Source: CAZXSK01 sp964642855
GTDB lineage: Bacteria > Planctomycetota > Phycisphaerae > SM23-33
NCBI GenBank assembly: GCA_964642855.1
Contig: CAZXSK010000036.1
Span: forward strand, 1 to 42,730
Length of the DNA: 42,730 nucleotides
Reading direction: 5' to 3'
Both the position numbers and the translations under genes were made by a program. The notes beneath the pieces are model-generated. The model had not been told where the DNA came from and did not search any database. It saw only the letters and a list, made by a program, of their open reading frames with translations. The stretch's first letter is position 1. Every line of letters starts with the position of its first letter. Shown piece by piece: positions 31,233 to 39,616 of the stretch.

Positions 31233-32885
31233 ATGACCCGTTCACGAACGCTTGCTTTCGTTGTCGTCGTCGCGTTGACCGCCATGGCCTTGGCGCAGGC
31301 CGCCTTTGCGGGCCGGTACGAGCAGTTCACCGAAAAGGCCTCCAAGGGCCCGCACATGACCGTCGAGGCTGCGACGTTCTTCGGCAGCGACGATCCCGAG
31401 GAGTTCGTCGCCGTCGACCGGATCGGCAAGCACATCGTCGCCTTCGGCAATGCCTGGGGGCCGTCGTTTCCCTCCGACCCCAAGCCGGTGGTCATCGGAG
31501 ATGGCCGGCATCGCGGGCTGGAGACCTACGGCAAGGATCGCAAGGGCAGGAAGACCCTCCCGCGGGAGAACCCCGACGTCGCAGGGTTCGCCGTATTCTA
31601 CAAGTCCGGGCTGGCGGGCATCGAGAAGATCCTGAAATTCGACTGGGGCGTTGCGTCCATCGAAACCGGCGTCGTGGCGACCGACGGCAAGGGCCTGCTG
31701 ATCACCGGCCGGTGCACGCCGGCGTTTGTCGACCTCGCCCGCAAGTGCGACGAGTTCCACACCGTCGACCAGCCGGAAGGCTCGAAGCGGCGTCGTGGTC
31801 CGAAGTACGGCCCGTACAGGTACGACGGCGTCACGGTGCCCGGCGACGTGTATCTCGCCCGCCTCTCGCCGGACGGAAAGATCGAGTGGGCGTGGATTCT
31901 CAAGGGCCATCGCACGCCGCCGTCGAAGCTCTGGCAGGACAAGCAGGGGACGGTCTACTTCGAACTCAACGGGTTCACGCGCGTCGCTCCCAACGGCTCG
32001 AAGCTCCAGAAACTCCGCGAGAGGGGCTCGGGCGGACGCGTCGGCGTGCGGGCTGTGGACCCGGAGGGCGGCCACTACTATCTCGGTGGCGACCGGAACA
32101 CCAACACCGGCCGCGAGCCGTGGCGCCAGCCCTTCCTGTACAAGTACAACCTCAAGGGCGAGAAAGTATGGACCGCGTGGGAGTGGAACTCCCGCCGCGT
32201 CGGGTCGGACAAGTATCGCCTGGTGTCCGACTCCGCCGCCCGCTGCGGAACGATCGCCCCCAACGGCGACGTGATCATTGGCGGCTGGTCGGACGGGGGA
32301 AACAGCGTCTTCACGCGCCAGCCCCATGATCTGGACAAATCGTCAGGTGGCAGCCGTTACGGCACGAGCAGTTGGGGAATGAAGAACGCCAACTCCCTGG
32401 GCTATCTCCTGAGGCTGGATCCGAAGACCCGCGAGCAGAAGGCCTGGGCGCTGTGGGTTTCGTACGTGCCCCAGGATTTCAACGCCCCCCGGTATCGCAA
32501 TGCCCCCAACGGAGCGAACCTCCGGCAGATCGAGTGCCTCTCCGACGATGCGATCGCCTTCACCGGCACGTCGGGCACCGGGCTGATCCAGACACCCAAC
32601 GCCTTTTTCAAGTACCCCAAAGACGGCGAGAAGCATGGCGGCTGGTACGTGACCGTCTTCAACAAGGACCTCACGCACCTGTTGTTTTCCAGCTATCTGC
32701 CCGGCTGCAAGGAGCTGGCGATCGCGCCGGTGGGCAGCGGACTGGCCGTGGTCAGCAGGAGCGAGCAGGACGGCGGCAGGATGGGCAAATCCCCCACCCG
32801 CCAGGCCATTCAGAAAGATTTCGGTGGCGCCTACGACGGGCACATCGTGCTGCTGTCCATGCCCGACGAGACCTCCAGCCGGTAG
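31233..32885 (+). CDS. Secreted protein with a propeller-like repeat pattern
   Basis: 550 residues with a signal peptide (about 1-26, LAFVVVVALTAMALAQAAFA). The mature part has repeated blocks of the kind VYLARLSPDGKIEWAWIL, FLYKYNLKGEKVWTAWEW and YLLRLDPKTREQKAWAL, which look like blades of a beta-propeller, and one Gly-rich segment. No catalytic motif is recognisable. It follows the O-acetylation cassette by 110 bases on the same strand and may bind the modified glycan, but that is a guess. ATG 31233 has AGGGAG upstream. Confidence 0.6.
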   Translation: MTRSRTLAFVVVVALTAMALAQAAFAGRYEQFTEKASKGPHMTVEAATFFGSDDPEEFVAVDRIGKHIVAFGNAWGPSFPSDPKPVVIGDGRHRGLETYGKDRKGRKTLPRENPDVAGFAVFYKSGLAGIEKILKFDWGVASIETGVVATDGKGLLITGRCTPAFVDLARKCDEFHTVDQPEGSKRRRGPKYGPYRYDGVTVPGDVYLARLSPDGKIEWAWILKGHRTPPSKLWQDKQGTVYFELNGFTRVAPNGSKLQKLRERGSGGRVGVRAVDPEGGHYYLGGDRNTNTGREPWRQPFLYKYNLKGEKVWTAWEWNSRRVGSDKYRLVSDSAARCGTIAPNGDVIIGGWSDGGNSVFTRQPHDLDKSSGGSRYGTSSWGMKNANSLGYLLRLDPKTREQKAWALWVSYVPQDFNAPRYRNAPNGANLRQIECLSDDAIAFTGTSGTGLIQTPNAFFKYPKDGEKHGGWYVTVFNKDLTHLLFSSYLPGCKELAIAPVGSGLAVVSRSEQDGGRMGKSPTRQAIQKDFGGAYDGHIVLLSMPDETSSR

Positions 32886-32955
32886 CGGGTCAGGATTTTC
32901 TTCGAGTTCGGGCAGAAGATCGCCCGATGTCGTACGTCTGAATACTACAAGTGTG

Positions 32956-33002
32956 ATTTGCGCAATATTTGTGCGGTATATTCGCAAATGGGATGGTATA
33001 CT
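32956..33002 (+). promoter_or_regulatory. Putative operator and promoter of the XylR-type regulator gene
   Basis: An AT-rich pocket contains ATTTGCG (32956-32962) and CGCAAAT (32983-32989), an inverted repeat with a 20-base spacer, and TTTGTGCG as a further half-site. TATACT (32997-33002) is the likely -10 box. No good -35 box exists at the right distance, as expected for an activator-dependent promoter. Confidence 0.45.
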
Positions 33003-33067
33003 ATCCGTAATTGCGTTAGACTGAGCGGGATACAGGAGAACGTGGGTTTCGCTGGGGAGATGAAGTG

Positions 33068-34198
33068 ATGCAGGAAGGGCCTAGCAGCGTAAGTCTGTTG
33101 GTGGCGATGGAACACCACTATTCCCGCCGGGCGGCTCTGGGCGCGAAGGCTTTCTTTCGCAGCCTGGATGAGGACGTGCACGTCCTGAGCCTGCGGTCGG
33201 GATCCCGGTGGGAAGGCCGTGCCACCAATGCCGGCGTGCAGGGGGTGGTTGGGTTCTTCAGCGCGGGCGACGTCGAACGGATCAGGCAGTTGGGCGTGCC
33301 CTGCGCAAATATCGCCAAGCAGTACGCCAACGAGGTTCCCAGCGTTCAGCCCGATCATTACCAGATCGGACGGCTCGCCGCCGAGCATTTCCTCCAGCGC
33401 GGTTTCAGCCGGTATCTCTTCCTGAGCTATTCCGCCGGACATACCTGGGACGAGCGGTACAACGGGTTTCGCGATTGCCTTGCCCGGGAAGGCGACGAAG
33501 CCATCCGCGTGCGATGGGGCGGTGATCTCACGCCCGAACTCACGGAGCATCTGCTTCCCGATACGGCCGTGCTGGCTGCGACCGATCACTCGGGCCTGCG
33601 CCTCGTGGAGGTGTGTCATGCCGCGGGCATCGAGATCCCGGGGCAGATCGCGGTTCTCAGCGTCGACAACGACGACATGGCCTGCGACCTGGCCGAAGTG
33701 CCGCTCTCCAGTATCGATCCGAACCCGGAGCGCATCGGCTGGCTGGCTGCCGAGATGCTCTGGATGCAGATCAACGACCGCTCGGTTCCCGAGGAACTCG
33801 TGCTGGTCCCCCCCAAGGGCGTGGTGGACCGGGAATCCACCGAACGGTTCGCGTTCCCCGACCCCGACCTTCGCCAGGCGCTTGCGTTCATCAGCGAACA
33901 TGCCTGCGACCCGATCAGTGTAGGCGACATGGTCCAGGGCCTCGGCGTGTCCCGGCGGACGATCGAGAAGCGGTTCCGCCAGTACCTCGGCCGGACCGTG
34001 CACGACGAAATCGAGCGGGTTCGGTTCGAGACCGGCCGGCGGCTGCTGCTGGAGACGGGTCTGCGAATCACCGAGGTCGCCGATCGGTGCGGATTCCCTG
34101 ACCATTCGCGATTCTCCTCGCTGTTCTCCAAGCGTTTCGGCATGCCTCCCACGCGGTATCGCAAGAAGTTCCGTGTGGCTGAGCAAGCGAACGTCTGA
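33068..34198 (+). CDS. XylR-type transcription regulator (LacI-like sensor plus AraC DNA-binding domain)
   Basis: 376 residues. The first 260 form a periplasmic-binding-protein-like sensor domain (ALGAKAFFRS near the start, HYQIGRLAAEHFLQRGF at about 97-113, then IAVLSVDNDD). The last 100 are an AraC-type double helix-turn-helix (SVGDMVQGLGVSRRTIEKRF, then ITEVADRCGFPDHSRFSSLFSKRFGMPPTRYRKKF). E. coli XylR has the same order and activates sugar genes on ligand binding. Such regulators are common in planctomycetes. It probably controls itself and the following sugar-related gene, whose promoter also holds a TTTGC/GCAAA repeat. ATG 33068 follows GGGGAG; a GTG one codon earlier is possible. Confidence 0.85.
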   Translation: MQEGPSSVSLLVAMEHHYSRRAALGAKAFFRSLDEDVHVLSLRSGSRWEGRATNAGVQGVVGFFSAGDVERIRQLGVPCANIAKQYANEVPSVQPDHYQIGRLAAEHFLQRGFSRYLFLSYSAGHTWDERYNGFRDCLAREGDEAIRVRWGGDLTPELTEHLLPDTAVLAATDHSGLRLVEVCHAAGIEIPGQIAVLSVDNDDMACDLAEVPLSSIDPNPERIGWLAAEMLWMQINDRSVPEELVLVPPKGVVDRESTERFAFPDPDLRQALAFISEHACDPISVGDMVQGLGVSRRTIEKRFRQYLGRTVHDEIERVRFETGRRLLLETGLRITEVADRCGFPDHSRFSSLFSKRFGMPPTRYRKKFRVAEQANV

Positions 34199-34240
34199 CA
34201 TCGATTCCGGGCAGAATCTGCGCGGATCGGGAAACATGCA

Positions 34241-34272
34241 TTTGCTTTTCACGGCAAACCGGCCGATATAAT
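34241..34272 (+). promoter_or_regulatory. Promoter of the alpha/alpha-toroid gene with TTTGC/GCAAA operator
   Basis: TTTGC (34241-34245) and GCAAA (34254-34258) form an inverted repeat with an 8-base spacer, directly upstream of a perfect TATAAT (34267-34272). The half-site matches those ahead of the neighbouring regulator gene, so the regulator is the probable ligand. Confidence 0.4.
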
Positions 34273-34348
34273 CCTCCGTAAGCGCAGAAGGGGGCTCTGC
34301 GGTTCCATCGCTGCGCTTGAAACGGACCGGACCTGCAAGGAGAAGACG

Positions 34349-35494
34349 TTGAGTTCATTGCCCCCCTTGGATATCGACCCGCTGCCGAAGATCGACCTGC
34401 GACACCTCTGTGTTCTCAGCGATGACACGGGCATTCTGCAGCACGCGACCAACGCCACCCCCGATCTGCATCACGGGTATTGCACCGACGACAACGCGCG
34501 GTCGCTGATTGCGACCGTCAAACTCTTTGCGCTGCCCCTGGAAACCTGGACCCAGGGAGACACCGTCGCCACCGATCCCGACCACATGATCATCCTCACC
34601 CAGCGGTACCTGGCGTTCCTGGCCTACGCGTTCAATCCCGAGCACGGGCGATTTCGCAACTTCATGCAGTACGACCGATCCTGGCTGGAGGAGGTCGGGT
34701 CCGAGGATTCCCACGCGCGAACCCTCTGGGGTCTGGGCAAGACCGTCCGGCTGGCACCCAACGAGGACATCCGCGACCTGGCCGACCGCCTGATGCTCAA
34801 GGCCGTTCCAGCTGTCGAGCAGTTCACGTATCTCCGGCCTCGGGCGTATTCGCTGCTGGGCATCGACGAGTACCTTCGCAGCGGCAAGGACGCGCACCTG
34901 CTGGAACAACTCCGCCGGACCCTGGCGGGCGAGCTGTGGGACGCCTACCAGGCCAATGCCACCGACGACTGGCCGTGGTGGGAGGATGAGCTGACCTGGG
35001 GCAATGCCAAGCTGCCCCATGCGATGATGGTCGCCGGCCACGGGGAGGGCAGAGACGAGATGGTCCACGCCGCACTGAACTCCCTGCGCTGGCTGCTGGA
35101 GGTGCAGACCGGCGAGAATGGACAGCTCTCGATCATCGGAAACCAGGGCTGGTATCCCAAGGGCGGAAAGCGGGCCGGGTACGCCCAGCAGCCCATCGAA
35201 GCCAAAAGCCTTGTGCAGGCCTGCCTGACAGCCGCCGAGATCACCGGCGACCGCTACTGGGCACGCCAGGTCGGGCGATGCTTCGAGTGGTTCACCGGCC
35301 GGAACGACCTGGGCATTCCGCTGTACAACCCCGAAACCGGCGGCGGGCAGGACGGCCTGGAGATCACCGGCGTCAACACCAACCAGGGCGCCGAGTCCAC
35401 GCTGGCGTACATCCTGTCGGTGCTGGAGATCCACCTGTACGAGCAACTGCGTGCCAGCGGCCAGCAGGCCGGCCAGCGCGTGACCCTGCCGTAG
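34349..35494 (+). CDS. Alpha/alpha-toroid carbohydrate-active protein
   Basis: A 381-residue cytoplasmic protein starting at TTG 34349, six bases after AAGGAG. It has the pattern HLCVLSDDTGILQHA (19-33) followed by HHGYCTDDNARSL (41-53), a signature known from stand-alone proteins and from C-terminal domains of bacterial group-1 glycosyltransferases. Further helical hairpins follow (LWGLGKTV, YSLLGIDEYL, WYPKGG, GAESTLAYIL), consistent with an (alpha/alpha)6 toroid. Activity is not established for the family as far as I know; a glycosidase or glycan phosphorylase role is possible. It follows the XylR-type regulator and has its own promoter. Confidence 0.65.
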   Translation: MSSLPPLDIDPLPKIDLRHLCVLSDDTGILQHATNATPDLHHGYCTDDNARSLIATVKLFALPLETWTQGDTVATDPDHMIILTQRYLAFLAYAFNPEHGRFRNFMQYDRSWLEEVGSEDSHARTLWGLGKTVRLAPNEDIRDLADRLMLKAVPAVEQFTYLRPRAYSLLGIDEYLRSGKDAHLLEQLRRTLAGELWDAYQANATDDWPWWEDELTWGNAKLPHAMMVAGHGEGRDEMVHAALNSLRWLLEVQTGENGQLSIIGNQGWYPKGGKRAGYAQQPIEAKSLVQACLTAAEITGDRYWARQVGRCFEWFTGRNDLGIPLYNPETGGGQDGLEITGVNTNQGAESTLAYILSVLEIHLYEQLRASGQQAGQRVTLP

Positions 35495-35591
35495 GCTACC
35501 GCTGCGACAACCACAGGCCCGCCCGGCAGATGGAAGTGCAGCCCTCCGCCCGGCCATGGGGTGAATTCGCTGCGCTGCGGACAGGATCCTG

Positions 35592-35619
35592 TTGTACCAA
35601 CCGGCCGGCCGGGTATACT
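35592..35619 (+). promoter_or_regulatory. birA promoter, probably giving a leaderless mRNA
   Basis: TTGTAC (35592-35597) and TATACT (35614-35619) have 16-base spacing, and the birA ATG is only nine bases after the -10 box. The transcript would start within about three bases of the ATG, and there is no Shine-Dalgarno. Confidence 0.45.
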
Positions 35620-35628
35620 CCCGGCAGC

Positions 35629-36615
35629 ATGAAGCCATGGTCTCCCAGCGAGATGGACCCGTCCCTGACGGTCCTCGAAGTGCTCTATGACGGCCAGGGG
35701 TACCTGTCCCTCAGCGAGCTGTCGCGCCGCAGCGGCCTGGATACTCGTAGCGTTTCCTCTGCGCTGGAGGACCTTTGTAATCGTGGGCATGATCTGGAGA
35801 TACGCCCGGCTGAGGGAGCACGTCTCCAGCGTCCGGCGAGGCTTTGTGCCCACCTGATCGAACGCGACTTGCCCGTCCGGTGCATCGGGCGGAACGTCAT
35901 CTGCTTCGACCAGGTGGACTCCACCAACGACGTGGCTGTCGATTCCGTCCGCTCCAGCCAGGCCGACGGACTGGTCGTGACGGCCGAGCACCAGCGACGA
36001 GGGCGGGGCAGGCACGGAAGATCGTGGCACAGCGCCCCGGGCGACGGGCTGCTGATGAGTGTCGTCCGCACCGGACCGGCGACGGAGGCCATTGCTCAGG
36101 AAACCGTTACGCTTGGAGCAGGCCTCGCGGTGGCCGAAGGCATCGACGAAGTGGCCCGCGTGCGGACCACGCTGAAATGGCCCAATGACGTGCTGCTCGA
36201 CGGCAGGAAGCTCGCCGGCGTGCTGGTGGAAGTAAAATGGCTGGGGCGCCGGCGGGCGCTGGTCGTCGGTGCGGGCGTCAATGTCAACGGCGCCCCGGGC
36301 GGGGAGACCCGCATCGCGGCGACCTCTCTGGCGGAGCATCTCGGCGGGCCGGTGGAACGCATCGACGTCGCCCGGGCAATCCTCCGGCGGATGGACTACT
36401 GGCTGGCGGGCGACGGTTTGCAGCAGCGGGAAATGCTTCATAGTAAATGGGTTGAGCGATGCGGAATGATCAACCTTCGCGCGACGGTTGTCTCCGGCGG
36501 CGCAAGGTATGTTGGACGCGTAATCGACGTTGACCCGATACAGGGACTGTCGCTGGTCTGCGACGACGGCACGAGGGTGCATCTGCCCGCTGAGGGCTCG
36601 ACCGTGCTGCGATAG
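35629..36615 (+). CDS. birA: Biotin--[acetyl-CoA carboxylase] ligase with N-terminal DNA-binding domain
   Basis: A 328-residue BirA. The N-terminal winged helix (LTVLEVLYDGQGYLSLSELS...LDTRSVSSALEDL, about 13-50) is of the type that represses biotin genes. The catalytic core has DQVDSTND (95-101 region), the biotinyl-AMP loop GRGRHGRSW (125-133) and KWPNDVLL (183-190). The C-terminal SH3-like domain ends the protein (GLSLVCDDGTRVHLPAEGS). It joins biotin to the carboxylase carrier protein through biotinyl-5'-AMP. The frame is open far above the start, but BirA homology begins at ATG 35629, behind its own promoter. No biotin-synthesis gene is adjacent. Confidence 0.93.
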   Translation: MKPWSPSEMDPSLTVLEVLYDGQGYLSLSELSRRSGLDTRSVSSALEDLCNRGHDLEIRPAEGARLQRPARLCAHLIERDLPVRCIGRNVICFDQVDSTNDVAVDSVRSSQADGLVVTAEHQRRGRGRHGRSWHSAPGDGLLMSVVRTGPATEAIAQETVTLGAGLAVAEGIDEVARVRTTLKWPNDVLLDGRKLAGVLVEVKWLGRRRALVVGAGVNVNGAPGGETRIAATSLAEHLGGPVERIDVARAILRRMDYWLAGDGLQQREMLHSKWVERCGMINLRATVVSGGARYVGRVIDVDPIQGLSLVCDDGTRVHLPAEGSTVLR

Positions 36616-36691
36616 ATCATGGATGAAAAGGGACTTGTGAGCCGGCCCGGGGCCGGATGATCGCGGAGAGGCCCGGGCACGTACGTCACGG

Positions 36692-38791
36692 ATGAAACGA
36701 CACGCATGGGACAGGGCGGTGATCGTAGCCATCGTCGCGGCGATGGTGACCTGGGCGGGATGCCTGTGTCTCATCTGGGCCATCGCGGCCGACACCTCCG
36801 GGCTCGCCTCCATGCTCACGGTCGTGTCGATTCTGGCAGCCGTGGCGATCTCGGCCGGCGTTCCAGGCCGGGCCGCACGAGCTATCCAACGGCTGTTGTG
36901 GTGGTTACACGTTGAGGATCCAGCCACATCGGAACTCGAAACCGTCGGCGTGGAGCGCGAAGGCCCGCGCGTTCGGCGGGCGGCAATGCGCCTGGTCGCC
37001 ATGACGGCGCTGCTTGCCGTTGTCGGTGGCCTTCTGACCAGCGGGGCGGTCGTGCTGACCCAGCGATGGGCGTGGTGGCTGGCCGGGGAGTTCCTTTGGA
37101 CCCCCGGCGTCTGGCGGGCGGTGAAGGTCGCGCTGCAGATCGCCGGTTCGATCCCGCTGGCCGTCGGAGCGGCGTTGGTGTTCCTGGCTGCATCGGTCGC
37201 AAGGGGCCGGCAGGGGCCAGACGCCTATGCACCTGCAGCACAAGATCTTATATACGGAGCGGCCGTCGGTCTGGCCTGCCTGGCCGGGGGGCTGGCCGTC
37301 CGGGCGAACCTCCTGGGCGTCACGCTGGTCGCACCGGTGGCCATGGTGGGCATCTCAATGCTCATCCTGGCCCGGAACCCCGAAGCGGAACCGGCCTGGC
37401 TGCCGAGGCCCGTCGAGGTCCCGCATCTCAGCCAGCGCTGGGCGATCGTCGCCGGCCCGGCGATGCTCGCCCTGGTGCTCTCGCTGCAATGGCGACTGAT
37501 CGCAGACACGACGGAACTAACAATGGAATATAGGCTTGCGTGGATCGCAGGCTCGCTCGGGTTCCTCGGTTGGCGCCTCGAGAAGGTCGACAGCAGATCC
37601 CGTCCGCCCAGCCGACGACGCAACCTCGGAGCCGTCATCGGCGTGGTCTGCGTAGCCTTTCTGCAGGTCATTGCAGCCTTGGCAGCCGTCAGTTCCGACC
37701 GTGCCCCATGGGCTCCGCTGGTCCTGGCAGGTGTGGCTCAACTACCTATGATGGCAATGTTTGCATCGGTCCTATCTCGTGCCAGACGCATCTTCGCCGC
37801 CAGCGGGGGCAGGGCGCGAAGCTATCTTGCGCACACCTCGGCCGGGCTCGCAGCAGGCCTTGCCTTCTTCGCCCTCGCCGCATCTGCCAGGCTTGGCGGA
37901 GCCGTGATGCTGGCTGTGGGGCTTGGCACGCTGGCTGGGGCGATCATCGTTGCCATCGCCAGGAATAGCGATTCAAGCGAGCAACTGCGTTGGGCGGGGT
38001 CCGGCACGGTGGTGCTCTGCGGCCTGACGGCCATGCTGCTTACCACCATCTCAATGGCCCGGAAGAAGCATCCACAAACATCTGTAAGATCATGGCTTAC
38101 ATATCCAGAAATTGTGGGAGGAAAAGGTGCTCGCCGGGGCCAGACAGCATCGGTGAATCGCGCCGAATTCGAGATCAGACGCGGCAAACCCGGGCGATGG
38201 TGGGTCGTCGGCGAGCGCTCCAACGCCGGCCAAGGAAGCCCAGCCCGGGAGGTGGACCGCTCCTACCTGGACCCCGAAGCCGGCCTGGCCGGGGCGACAT
38301 CGCTGCATGGCGAGTTGGTGGCGCGCGCTGGCTACGACGGCATCCTTCTGCAGGGCATGAGGTTAGATCATCCGCTCGCGTGGCGTGTATACAACCTGCG
38401 GGTGCTGGTGGCGTGTCGCGAACGACTTGCACCCGGCGGAATCGTTGCCATCCGAAGCCAGGCCGGGCCGGAGGGGCAGGCGGCGCTGGTCGCCGCTGCG
38501 AAGACCCTCCTGGAAGCTCTCGGATCCGGCTACGCAATCATAGACCATAAAAGGCCTTACGTTGACGTGATTCTTCTGGGTCCAGCGTCAGCCGCTCCGA
38601 TGCCCGACGGGCTTGACAACCTGCAGGTGGTTCCCCTCAAGCGATTTGCCGCCGATTTCCCCGACATCCGCGTCGTGCGGACCTTCCAGCCGGGGGCGAT
38701 GCGGGCCAGCACCCCCGATGCCGGCGATCTGCAGCGCTGGCTGGAGGGGCTCCGGGCGCCCGGCGACGAGGATCCGCTGGCGATTCCGTGA
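36692..38791 (+). CDS. Polytopic membrane protein with a spermidine-synthase-like C-terminus
   Basis: 699 residues. The first 470 contain about ten or more hydrophobic segments in three groups separated by basic loops. After a short linker, residues about 480-690 are soluble: GRWWVVGERS, then YDGILLQGM...YNLRVLVACRERLAPGGIVAIRSQ, which resembles the second half of the spermidine-synthase/methyltransferase fold (where a YDxIxxD motif is followed by LxPGG). The glycine-rich SAM-binding motif is not visible. Membrane-fused relatives of SpeE exist in many bacteria, with unknown substrates. The start has no Shine-Dalgarno; it lies 76 bases after birA and may share its transcript. Confidence 0.55.
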   Translation: MKRHAWDRAVIVAIVAAMVTWAGCLCLIWAIAADTSGLASMLTVVSILAAVAISAGVPGRAARAIQRLLWWLHVEDPATSELETVGVEREGPRVRRAAMRLVAMTALLAVVGGLLTSGAVVLTQRWAWWLAGEFLWTPGVWRAVKVALQIAGSIPLAVGAALVFLAASVARGRQGPDAYAPAAQDLIYGAAVGLACLAGGLAVRANLLGVTLVAPVAMVGISMLILARNPEAEPAWLPRPVEVPHLSQRWAIVAGPAMLALVLSLQWRLIADTTELTMEYRLAWIAGSLGFLGWRLEKVDSRSRPPSRRRNLGAVIGVVCVAFLQVIAALAAVSSDRAPWAPLVLAGVAQLPMMAMFASVLSRARRIFAASGGRARSYLAHTSAGLAAGLAFFALAASARLGGAVMLAVGLGTLAGAIIVAIARNSDSSEQLRWAGSGTVVLCGLTAMLLTTISMARKKHPQTSVRSWLTYPEIVGGKGARRGQTASVNRAEFEIRRGKPGRWWVVGERSNAGQGSPAREVDRSYLDPEAGLAGATSLHGELVARAGYDGILLQGMRLDHPLAWRVYNLRVLVACRERLAPGGIVAIRSQAGPEGQAALVAAAKTLLEALGSGYAIIDHKRPYVDVILLGPASAAPMPDGLDNLQVVPLKRFAADFPDIRVVRTFQPGAMRASTPDAGDLQRWLEGLRAPGDEDPLAIP

Positions 38792-38830
38792 GGGACTCCC
38801 CGCCGGAGGAGATTCTGCCCCCGCCAACCT

Positions 38831-38900
38831 GCCGAAACCTTGCCATTTCTTGCCGTTTCTTGCCGAGGCTGCCCGGCCGCTGCCGGCCGCTGCCGGCTGG
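38831..38900. repeat. Seven-unit degenerate 10-bp tandem repeat
   Basis: Cut every ten bases from 38831, the units are GCCGAAACCT, TGCCATTTCT, TGCCGTTTCT, TGCCGAGGCT, GCCCGGCCGC, TGCCGGCCGC and TGCCGGCTGG. The TGCC core recurs with exact 10-base phase, close to one helical turn. Units 2-3 and 5-6 are nearly identical pairs, so this looks like slippage-made tandem DNA rather than coding sequence. Confidence 0.6.
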
Positions 38901-39288
38901 GCCCACTTGTGGCCGTCCAGGTACGGCTGCGACCCGTTCTGACCCTCCGCCACGTCCCGAAACGGTCGAATGTCATCCGCAAAGGCACACATTCGTGGGT
39001 GCAAGTGCGCATCGACAGGTAAGGGCGGCAGGGGTCGTTTGGCGGAGAATTGACCCTTGCCTCCCGCCGCGGGCTGCGTTTCGGGGAAGGTCCTTCGTTC
39101 GCGGACCACCTCGCCCTGACCCTTCCCCCGGGGCGAACGCCGCCGGGGCGCCGCGACGGCCAGGGAGACAGGTCGGCCCATCGTAGGCGGCCGGGCACGG
39201 GAAAGGGGGCCGTTCGACGTCTGAACAGTCTGGATTGAGATTGGAGGACGGACAGGGTCCGGTGGAGGCGGAGCAAAGGATCCCGCGA

Positions 39289-39360
39289 TTGCGTTGACAG
39301 GCGCAACGATATAATAAGCGCACGTGTATATATAAGATATGTAGAATCAATATTGAGTAT
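39289..39360 (+). other. AT-rich island with promoter-like boxes
   Basis: TTGCG (39289-39293) and CGCAA (39302-39306) are an inverted repeat around TTGACA (39294-39299). A perfect TATAAT (39310-39315) lies ten bases on, followed by TATATATAAGATATG. The TTGACA/TATAAT spacing is too short for a normal sigma-70 promoter. No gene starts within easy reach downstream on the plus strand. Confidence 0.35.
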
Positions 39361-39468
39361 GGGTAGATCAGCGACATGGGGGGCAGGCAAGCAGATGGCC
39401 GCGGATAGAAAAGGCGAAGGCAGGCAGTAGGGCCTTCGCGGCAAGGGTTGCCAGGGGCGTCGGCGGTG

Positions 39469-39540
39469 GGGCTATCGTCCCATGGTGTTGCCGAGTTGGC
39501 TGTAGAGGGCGCCGTAGCCTTGGAGGACGGCGATGGCCAG
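39469..39540 (-). pseudogene. Duplicated 3' fragment of the gspF-like gene
   Basis: These 72 bases match 40357-40428 at all but one position (T39533 against C40421) and have the same orientation. They encode the last 23 or so residues and stop of the gspF-like protein (ending SQLGNTMGR). Identity stops abruptly on both sides, giving sharp junctions. It has no start and is a remnant. Confidence 0.8.
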
Positions 39541-39608
39541 CCCGTCGCGCGGCCAAGATGGACCTGCCCGAGAGCTGGTACGCCCTGCCGCTGCATAGGG
39601 AGCAATAG
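39540..39608 (+). pseudogene. C-terminal remnant of an unidentified protein
   Basis: In the frame starting at 39540, 22 codons read ARRAAKMDLPESWYALPLHR and then Glu-Gln-stop (TAG 39606-39608). Almost every codon ends in G or C, like genuine genes here, but there is no start and the frame begins at the edge of the duplicated gspF fragment. It looks like the surviving 3' end of a gene cut by the same rearrangement. Confidence 0.4.
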
Positions 39609-39616
39609 CAGTGAAC

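Larger units (their letters stand above)
38792..39616. other. Gene-poor accessory interval
   Basis: Some 825 bases without a convincing gene. Open frames on the minus strand are low-complexity, Arg- and Pro-rich and antisense-like. The interval holds a 10-bp periodic repeat (38831-38900), an AT-rich island with promoter-like boxes (39289-39370), a 72-bp copy of the gspF-like 3' end (39469-39540), and a 23-codon C-terminal remnant (39540-39608). I read it as the debris of past recombination. Confidence 0.5.

Noticed and set aside
38557..39444. A 295-codon minus-strand frame across the accessory interval
   Set aside because: Low-complexity Arg/Pro/Ser composition, no domain, and it overlaps the end of the membrane-protein gene.
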